From Bubalus kerabau (Eukaryota > Chordata > Mammalia > Artiodactyla > Bovidae): a DNA stretch of 64,000 nucleotides. How positions within the stretch are numbered: position 1 is the stretch's first letter; each line of letters begins with the position of its first letter. Location: NCBI RefSeq assembly GCF_029407905.1, contig NC_073627.1, positions 155,749,697 through 155,813,696 of the forward strand, read 5' to 3'. The position numbers and the translations under genes are program-made. The notes below the pieces were generated by a model. That model had not been told where the DNA came from. It worked only from the letters and a program-made list of their open reading frames with translations, and did not search any database. Shown here piece after piece: positions 56,284-64,000 of the stretch.

Positions 56284-57542
56284 GCACTGCCCACCATTGA
56301 GCCTCCAGCCCTATCAATTGGGCTGCAGGAATTACTCATTAAGGACAGTAGCCCAGGGGAAAGGCAAAAATGCCCAAGCAGGTGGGCAATGAAGGACAAA
56401 CAATGTTGCAGGCAGAAATGATATGATTTCAGGTAGATCAGCACAGGGGTCCCCTTGGACCATGGGACTCTGTCTTGGGGCTGCACAGGAGCCACCCAGA
56501 GACCACATCCCTTCCTCCAACAGATGGAGCAGGATTTTTAGCCACCATTTGCTGGCTAGGGGAAGTGACACTTGCCAGGGACAACAGAGAGTTGAGTTGG
56601 TCCTTTGAGGAACCACATAGCACAACAGGGGGAGAGAGCCCATGAGAATATAGATACACCAGAGGGTCCAGTGTGGAGGCCAGATGGGCAGTGGGGCCTT
56701 TCTGGACCAGCCCAGGGGCTTGGTCAGCACCAGAGAGACCCATGAAAGGCCAGGCCCAGATACAGCCAGGAAGACCATCCCAGGAACAGAATCCCACCCA
56801 GACTAAGTGATGAACTGCCGCCGACCACATGGACCTGGGAGGAGGGTACAGCACCCAGAACGTCTCCATGTGGCCGTGAGAAACCAGACACTCACAGGGA
56901 CACTACAGGCCCCCACACGCACACACAGTGCCAAGTGAGAGTGCAGGGCTTACTCAAGGATGTTCACAACTGCAGGATGCTTACAGCAGAGCATCAGGCC
57001 GCACAGGTTCGTGTGACTGTATGGGCTGCATGCCGGTCTCGGACCTCAGACTCTCTCCATCCTCCTCACCTTCAGTTCTTCACCCTACAGAATCTGAATT
57101 TAGAAAAGAAAAAAAAAATCTGTCCCCCGACTTAAGCCCCATATGTGGCACTGAGATGAATTGTGTCAGCATAAACACACACTTTCAGGAGCTGAGAACT
57201 GGCAGGCGTGGCAACTATTTTTCACTCTACTGAGCTTCATTAACAGGACCACAGCTCAGGGGCACAGCCGGAGAGCCTGGTGCTGGGCGACGTTTACAAC
57301 TTATGATGGTGGGAAAAGGCAGCCCAGTGGTCGCTGCTCAAAAGTGTGGTGCCAAACACATCATCTCATCAGCTGGGCCCCTCACCCTGAACCGAGCTGT
57401 AGCCGAACAGTTAAGAGGTGCATGCTAGCAAAAAGGCTTGTACTGCCTAACTGAGTAAAAACCCCACGACCGAGCAAAAGGATTAGACAGAAAAGCTAAT
57501 ATTTTGCTTTTATAACTCTCATTATTAACAACCCTAAAAAAG
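56284..57542. other. Unannotated stretch
   Basis: Overlapping minus frames of 143-148 codons (56332-56869) overlap each other in different registers and have no domain. A short A-run lies near 57108. Confidence 0.4.
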
Positions 57543-57955
57543 ATTCATGGGAAAAGACCCTGATGCTGGGAAAGATTGAGGGCAGGAGAAGAAGGGGACG
57601 ACAGAGGGTGAACTGGTTTGATGGCATCACTGACTAAGTGGACACGCGTGCGTGCTCAGTCTCTTCAGTCATGTCTGACTCTTTGCCACCCCATAGACCA
57701 TAGCCCACCAGGTTCCTCTGTCCACGAGACTTTCTGGGCAAGGATACTGAAGTGGGTTACCATGCCCTCCTCCAGGGAATCTTTCCGACCCAGAGATTGA
57801 ACCCGCGTCTCTTATGTCTCCTGCATTCTCAGGCAGGTTCTTTACCACTAATGCCATTGGGGAAGCCCTCAATGGACATGAGTTTGAGCAGACTCCAAGA
57901 GATGGTGAAGGACAGGGAAGCCTAACGTGCTGCAGTCCATGGGGTTGCAAAGAGT
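57543..57955 (+). mobile_element. BovB LINE 3' end split by SINE
   Basis: TTCATGGGAAAAGACCCTGA and GATGGCATCACTGACTAAGT, then after the SINE CTCAATGGACATGAGTTTGA to GGGGTTGCAAAGAGTCAAC. The terminal GACTGAGC tail is absent. Confidence 0.93.
57645..57867 (-). mobile_element. Bov-tA SINE nested in BovB
   Basis: GCGTGCGTGCTCAGTCTCTT to CCATTGGGGAAGC. CTAAGTGGACA (57634-57644) and CTCAATGGACA (57868-57878) form a 9-of-11 duplication of BovB sequence. Confidence 0.95.
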
Positions 57956-58277
57956 CAACCTCAAGTACCCACCTCTGCCCCTGTCAGGGATCTCCAGAAG
58001 TCTGCATCATCCTTGAAAGAAAATAAGCCCCAAGGAGAGCTGCAGCAGAGCCATTCACTCTAGAACATTCCATCAGGGGAAGCAAGTTCCCCCAGCAGAG
58101 GGCTTGACCTGACAACTGTGAACATACATACTGGCCCAGCAGAGCCTATGGCAATCAGGACCCATCCACACCATCTCTCACTTTTGTAGCCCTCCTTTGG
58201 GGTCCTCTTAAATTCCTCCATCAAATATACAAGGGGAGGACGTCCCTGCTTATCTGGCGGTTAAGAATCCACTTGCC

Positions 58278-58929
58278 TCAGGATGGGGAACACATGTAAA
58301 CCCATGAGTGATTCATATCAATGTATGGCAAAAATCACTAGAATATTGTAAAGCAATCAGCCTCCAATTAAAATAAATACATTTTTTTAAATTATTATTT
58401 TTTTCCCCAAATGTGTTCCAGGCACTTTACAGGTTTATTAACATCTTTTTGACAGAACTTCTCTGTCTGAATCTCTAAGACGTTCCTTTACACTTTCTCA
58501 CTTTACTTTCCACATAATAGAAAGTAAACCTTTGCATTTCAAAACTCCCTAAACTTTATATTTCTTCTTATGTTCTAGTTGGCTTTTGTCCTCAAGTTCT
58601 CTGACTAGATAATGAGAAGATCCATATTTACTCAGTGAATAACATTAATCACTGGGAAAGAGGACTCCTTGAATTCTGACAGAAAATACTTGTACCCTAA
58701 AGTATGCTTCCTTTTCCCATGTCCTTAATTCTTTTTTTTTTAATTTTATTTTATTTTTAAACTTTACATAACTGTATTAGTTTTGCCAAATATCAAAATG
58801 AATCCGCCACAGGTATACATGTGTTCCCCATCCTGAACCCTCCTCCCTCCTCCCTCCCCATTCCATCCCTTAAATAAATAAAAGCAAATGAAGTATGAAA
58901 AAAATGAAAATATAAAACTACCTAGAAAA
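58278..58929 (+). mobile_element. L1 3' end with probable 3' transduction
   Basis: 58278-58383 is the last ~100 bp of L1 (CAGGATGGGGAACACATGTA to AATAAATACA). About 345 bp of unrelated DNA follows to 58728. After the nested L1, AAATAAATAAAAGC plus an A-rich end finishes at 58929. The insert is flanked by AAGAATCCACTTGCC (58263-58277) and AAGAATCTACTTGCC (58930-58944), 14 of 15. Confidence 0.8.
58729..58868 (-). mobile_element. L1 3' end nested in the transduced segment
   Basis: Poly-T, AACTTTACATAACTGTATTA, CCGCCACAGGTATACATGTG and CTCCCTCCCCATTCCATC: inverted, ~140 bp. CCTTAA at 58723-58728 and 58868-58873 is a possible short duplication. Confidence 0.9.
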
Positions 58930-59127
58930 AAGAATCTACTTGCCAATGCAAGGGACACAAGTTTGATCCTTGGTCTGGGAAGATTCCACACACCACAGGG
59001 CAACTAAGCCTGTGCACCACAAATAGAGAGTAGCCCCAACTCACTGCAGCCAGAGAAAGCCTGTGCACAGCAATGAAGACCCAGCACAGCCAAAAACAAA
59101 TGAAATAAATAAATATACAAGGGGAGG

Positions 59128-61107
59128 TGGTGCTCAGATTCATCCCTTTTCAGCCTGTGAAATATTCCAGAACTGTCTATGAAACAAAAAGACAGAATGA
59201 GATTTCCGCACTGTGGGCTTTGGTTTTGTCATTTGTCTCCAAAACTACCTGGGGTCGGCTCATGCGTGCTGCACAAGCCCCAGGGAGTATGCACAGCTCC
59301 AGCCCACAGGGTTCACCATCCTGGTTGAAGACAGGCTGAGGGTGACCATCGAGAACCACATTATAACACCCACCCCCTGGGGGTGGGTTTTACCTCTCTT
59401 TAAGGGTCCATCAGAAGTCATGGAAAATCAGAGACGAATGCTAGGGAGCCCAAGGAAAAGTAGAGATTAGGACTAGGTGAGCTCTGAGCTTCCCTCCAAA
59501 TCATTCTTCCAGGAGCCATGCCTTGAACTTCGGTTCTCTTTTGCAAGACACCAGGGGCAAATCAAGCCCCACACCTGCTCTTCACACTCTGAACTGGCCT
59601 CCCAGGCAGGTCCAAAAGACCTCAGTCCCTTTGAGTGTCCCCCCAGCATGTCAGCTCCTCCTGTTTCAGTCTCCCAAACAAGCAAATGCCCTCTGATAAC
59701 TCACATCCCTGGCAAGGTGGTGACCACAAGAGGACCAGCCAAGTCACCGACCTACCAACTTCCACCTGCTGGGGGCACCCTCCCCCACTCCCCCCACTCC
59801 CTTCCCCACCATCTTTGGAGGGTGGCAGGGTGCTGGTGGGCAGGGCTGCCCTTTAAGCTGCCACAGGCTGCGAGGCACACTTTGTTCAGAAGTAATAACA
59901 GCTATTAGGCTGCATAATTGACCCCAAGAGGGAAGTCATTGCTGCAAGAAACAAAGGACACTCAGAGCCTCCTGGCCGCCAACCAGCTGGCTGGAGGGCG
60001 CCAAGGGGCTCTCACGTGGGCAGCAGCTTCCCTGGTTCACGGGGTGGGGGTCGGTGGGAGTGTTTCTGGTCCTTCCCCTCCTGGATGGTCTGTGCATGGA
60101 ACACAGGCACGTGACCCAGGATTGAGCACAGTGCCTGGGCGGGGCCCTGCGAGCTACTCTGGAGGGACACAGACGGACAGCAGCCGGGAACCTAAAGGGC
60201 CCACCTGCCCCTTCTGCCCTTTCTCAACACAGCCCACTGTGTGAGAGGGGTCCTGCTGGCAACCTCCTGCCCTCCCCCGTGTGCCCCGAGCCTGCCAATA
60301 AGATTGGAAAGGCCGCAGGTGTGTTTCCTCAGTGGCAAGAATGCAGGCAGGAAGGGACGATGGCAACCACGCTGATGGGGAGCCAAAACAATAAAGGTAA
60401 AGTGCCACTTAACACGGAGATAAAAATACCAGTGGTACATGAAGTCCCGCCAGCAGAAGTCTGCGGGGCAGTGCGAGGACGAGGGCAGGTCACCCGGAAT
60501 CACTGAAGGAGCTGGCTCCTGCTCCCGCCTCCTTCTTGCTCAGATTATCTCCCTCCCTCTCGTCCGGCTCCTTGGTTCCTGCGGATATCCGAGAAGTCCA
60601 GTTGCAATGCACGATTCCTGGCAGAGTGTTAAACCCGGGCTCGTAAACAATTCCTAGACCAGCTTGAGAAGGGCCGCAGAGCTGTGCCCAGGAAGCTTGC
60701 TTGACAGTCTTTCAACAACAGCAAATGTGGACGTATGTGTCATTTCAGTTGCTCTCTGGCTTATGACTCAGTAGCTCTGCAAGGCCGCTGGGAAGTGCAG
60801 AGCTATTCCCTCCCCGCATCTGGTAGCCTTCACTCTCTGCCAGAAAGATGGTGCGGCACCATCTGGCTACCGGGAAACCCTCGCTCCTCTTGTTTCCAAT
60901 AAAACAGAAACAACACCACCTCACCCTGTGCTGCAAGTACTTTCATCCCTTCGTATTTAGCTGGGTGGCTGGTGACCCGGCTTCCTCCCCTTCCAGGGTA
61001 CATGTCTCTCCTTGTGGCTTCCCTGCCTCCTGAGTTCATTTGCTGTTGTCCCCAGCAGACCCTCCTTCCATGAAACCTCCCACCGTGGCAGTGTTGAGAA
61101 ATACAGG
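59128..61107. other. Unannotated 2-kb stretch
   Basis: Moderate CpG content at 60430-60620, not a clear island. Frames up to 143 codons on both strands lack domains. Confidence 0.4.
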
Positions 61108-61191
61108 TTTCCCCTTCTCCAGGGGATCCTCCTGACCAAGGGATCGAACTTGCGTCTCCTGCATTGGCAGGTGGAACCACCAGGAAAGCCC
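61108..61191 (-). mobile_element. Bov-tA SINE, head only
   Basis: CCCCTTCTCCAGGGGATCCT to GGAACCACCAGGAAAGCCC. Only the tRNA-related part is present. Confidence 0.88.
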
Positions 61192-62201
61192 ATAATGAGA
61201 CACTGACAGTCCTAAAGAATATGTTTCCAGAGCCCCCACCTATCTCCCGAAAAGTGAGCCCTGGGGTAGTTAGGATGTGCTCACAGGAAAGGTGGACTAA
61301 GGTGAGGCTGCCTCCACGGAGGTCAGGTGGGGAGCAGGGAGTCTCTGGGTTGCAAGTTGCAAGTTCAAGTTCAACATGTCATAGGAAATCAGCATCACTC
61401 ACATTCCAGGTAGGGGAGAGGGAGTCAAACTTTACTAGGTGTCCACTATGGACGGGATTGCACTGGGCACCCTTCACCTCTTGACTCAGTCGGCCTCGGC
61501 AGTGACCCCATGAGAGATGGCTGAGTGGGCTCAGTGAGCGGAAGAAGAGCCAGGGAGAGACTGGAGACCAGTCCTGGGCAGGGGCAGGTGGGTTTGACGG
61601 GGATCTACTTTCCAGCAGGTTTCACCTGGAGTAGATCCCAGCCAGAGAGGATTCTTTCTGCCCCGCCCACCAGCCAGCTTTGTCAGGGGAACCTCTGACA
61701 AAGGTTCAAAAGTCCCTGAAGATGCGTTTCTGTCCTGCAGAGGTGAGTTTGTCAGCCAGGCACATAGGCAGCACAGGCAGTGCTGGCTCCGGAGTCTGCT
61801 TTCTGTGCCCGATTCTAGCCCCAGGGCAGAGGAGACAGGTCCCGGAGAACCCTGAGAGCTCAAGTTCTTCTCATGGACTGCAAACCTGTGAAAGGATGAG
61901 CACGGGAATGGAAGCCACCAACTTGCAGCTCAGAACAGAACATTCTGTGCACCAGCTATCCATCCATCACCTTGCCCCGGTATTCCAGAAGGCGCAATGT
62001 TCCCATAGAATAATCATTTGGTGGAAACCAAGCGTTCCAGCCATTACTTTTTCTGTACCGGCTTGTTTATTTGAAGTAATTTGCAGCCCTGAGAAAAACA
62101 ATAATAAAGCAAGTGCTACGGACAGAGAATGCTTGTAAGTAAGAGTGAGGATGAAGAGTTCCTCTGTGGGAAAATCAGAGACCTTCTGGATCCCTTCAGC
62201 T
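61192..62201. other. Unannotated, with MIR trace
   Basis: TTTACTAGGTGTCCACTATG and the following GCACTGGGCACCC (61430-61520) resemble an inverted MIR. GTTGCAAGTTGCAAGTTCAA at 61350 is a small internal duplication. Otherwise nothing recognised. Confidence 0.45.
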
Positions 62202-62382
62202 TTTTTTCTTTTTAATTTATTTATTTTTTACTGAAGGATAATTGCTTTATAGTATTGTGTTGGTTTCTACCAAACATCAACATGAATCAGCCATAGGTTT
62301 ACCCATGTCCCCTCCCACTTGAACATCCCTCCCACCTCCCTCCCCATCCCACCCCTCTAGGTTAATAGGGTGGTCTCCCTGT
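62202..62382 (-). mobile_element. L1 3' end, inverted
   Basis: T-rich start, then GGATAATTGCTTTATAGTAT, CAACATGAATCAGCCATAGG and CCCATCCCACCCCTCTAGGT. Confidence 0.88.
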
Positions 62383-63876
62383 GTTTTTATGGGACAGATG
62401 CAGCCTCCATGGACAGGAGCAAAAGCAAGGAAAGCAGGCTGCAAGCCCTAGGATTTTGGGCTATTCATGGCTTGGTGGTAACAGAGGGGAAAAGGGTGAT
62501 AGAGTGTAGCCTGGGAAAGTAAAATGAGAAGCACAGTCTATTCTTTTCCAGTGCTGATGATTTGAAACACAAACTGCCAAGCAGATTTGAAAGGCTCTCA
62601 CAGGAGGTGGCCATGCCATGGAGCCTTGGGTGCTTGTCTCTCTGAGGGCATCTTCACCCATCATCAACATCTAAAAGGGGGCTTCCCTTTTATTTATGCA
62701 TCCTTGACTGTGTGACGTTGGTACAGCAAACCCTGCTGACTTCATTTCATAGCTACAGATCCAGAAAGATTGAAAGATTGGGCTTCACAATAGAGGATTA
62801 TGAAAACGTGTGTGTGTATGTGTGTGCATGTGAGTTGGAGGAAGCTGCTAATAGAAGAGGTTATTGTGGGACCATAGAAAATTGCAGTCCTTTAACTAGG
62901 AGAGCCTAAGAGTTCATGGGCTTCAATGCTTTGTTTAAGAGCAAAAAAGGCCTCTCACTTGCTCCTAGAGGTGCTAAGTGACTGAGGAAGAGATGTCCGA
63001 CAATTCACCCCAAGAGTCAATGAGAGCGTGGGCACCTCTGAGCCCACAGATACTGTGTGAGCTCAGAGTTCTTGAAATATGTACATCAACACTCAGAGAG
63101 GTATCTAGAGTCCTGAGCTCACAATTGGAAAGTGGTCAAGAGTGAGGATTTCTAATGTCGACCGCAATTCCCACACCCCCAGGCTCCTAACCCAGAGTCT
63201 GGCTTCACGCCAAATAGGGGCAGGGGCCTGGGACCAGCTCCTGCCTCATCAGACAGTGGACACACTTCCCCTTTCTCCATGGCCACCTCTATAAGGTCCA
63301 ATCCACAGGGCGTGGACAGATGCCTCTCCTGTCAGGGGTCAGCCAGAACTGGAGTACTGTGGGCCATTGTGTGTTGAAGCAAAGTAGAAACTTGTATTCA
63401 GGGTAAATTTAGAATCAGCTTCCCTCTCCACACTGAGGGGTGCAGTGGGGTCCTCTGTGCCCTGGCTTGATGGGGAGGAAGAGTGTCCAGGTCCCCAGAA
63501 GCTGCACAAAACCCCAGGAGACTGGCAGGCACTTAACAGTCTGCTCTCTCCAGGGCCAAGAAGACCTGCCAGACAGGCTGGAGGAAGTCGGCAAGAGCAG
63601 TCCCTGGGACTCAGTTTGTGGTTCCTGGCCTTCTTCTAGGTCACGTTTCTCCTCTGCCCCCTCGGACTCCCTGGCCACAGCATGTCCCTGCCTCACCTGA
63701 GTTGAGGCCCCTGTGCCACAGGGGACACCTGGGCCCGGAGCCAAGTCTTCAGGCAGCCAGAGCTTTGGGGCTGAGCAAAAAAATGCCCATCTCTCCTCCA
63801 CTCAGCAGAGAGAAGTGCATAGGAGGGCTATACAGTGTCTCCTGTTCCTTTGGAAAAACAGGGGAACTCCCAGCCT
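62383..63876. other. Unannotated stretch with TG repeat
   Basis: Short (TG)n at 62807-62833. Both-strand frames at 63415-63878 have no domain. Nothing else recognised. Confidence 0.4.
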
Positions 63877-64000
63877 GAAAGTGAAAGTGTTAGTCACTCA
63901 GTCCTATCAGACTCTTTACAACCCCATGGACTGTAGCCCACCAGGCTCCTCTGTCCATGAGATTCTCCAGGCAAGAATACTGAAATGGGTTGCCATTCCC
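63877..64000 (-). mobile_element. Bov-tA SINE cut by window edge
   Basis: GAAAGTGAAAGTGTTAGTCA tail onward to GGGTTGCCATTCCC. The head lies outside the window. Confidence 0.93.

Larger units (their letters stand above)
58240..59110 (+). mobile_element. CHR-type SINE split by an L1-derived insert
   Basis: The head (CGTCCCTGCTTATCTGGCGG) stops at 58277. The body resumes at 58945 (AATGCAAGGGACACAAGTTT) and ends CACAGCCAAAAACAAATG plus AATAAATAAAT. A perfect 17-bp duplication of the SINE itself, AAATATACAAGGGGAGG, lies at 58223-58239 and 59111-59127. Confidence 0.94.

Overview
The window looks like nuclear DNA from a ruminant, most likely a bovid (cattle, sheep, goat or a relative). It is dense in repeats typical of that group: BovB (RTE-type) LINEs, Bov-tA/BOV-A2 SINEs (a tRNA-Glu-derived head joined to a BovB 3' tail), CHR-type cetartiodactyl SINEs and ruminant L1 3' ends. 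Beneath these lie older mammalian repeats (MIR, L2, MLT1-like and ERVL-type LTRs, a hAT-like fragment). There are no bacterial or viral gene arrays, no operons and no CRISPR.

I found no host protein-coding gene, exon chain, tRNA or rRNA gene that I can support. Every long reading frame with a recognisable protein is BovB reverse transcriptase or endonuclease. The window therefore reads as intergenic or deep intronic sequence. The exons of an unrecognised gene cannot be excluded by eye.

Layout. 1-18 kb: mostly single-copy-looking sequence with scattered SINEs, one BOV-A2 dimer, two L1 3' ends, a CHR SINE and a 429-bp element with imperfect inverted ends (17403-17831). 18-23 kb: a 5'-truncated minus-strand BovB (18277-19617), a possible ancient L1 5' region, then a plus-strand BovB with a long RT frame (21041-22677). 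25-34 kb: L1 3' ends, including one (27838-30261) that contains a BovB inserted with a twin-priming inversion, and an abutting L1/BovB pair (33015-34370). 35-41 kb: SINEs, MIR, an L1 with a nested BovB tail, and a CHR SINE apparently mixed with a Bov-tA body. 41-54 kb: a BovB-rich tract, including the most complete copy (45446-48573: partial endonuclease plus whole RT and C-terminus) split by an L1, and two ERVL-type LTRs. 54-64 kb: a C-rich low-complexity tract, an L2 3' end, nested SINE-in-BovB, and a CHR SINE split by an L1 3' end that appears to carry flanking DNA (3' transduction) and was itself hit by another L1.

The elements do not form a cooperating system in the usual sense. They do show a known parasitic relationship: BovB encodes the endonuclease/RT, and Bov-tA SINEs carry the BovB-derived tail that lets them use it. 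Many insertions still have readable target-site duplications (TSDs), so the order of events can be reconstructed locally. The most interesting content is these insertion structures, not a new gene system.
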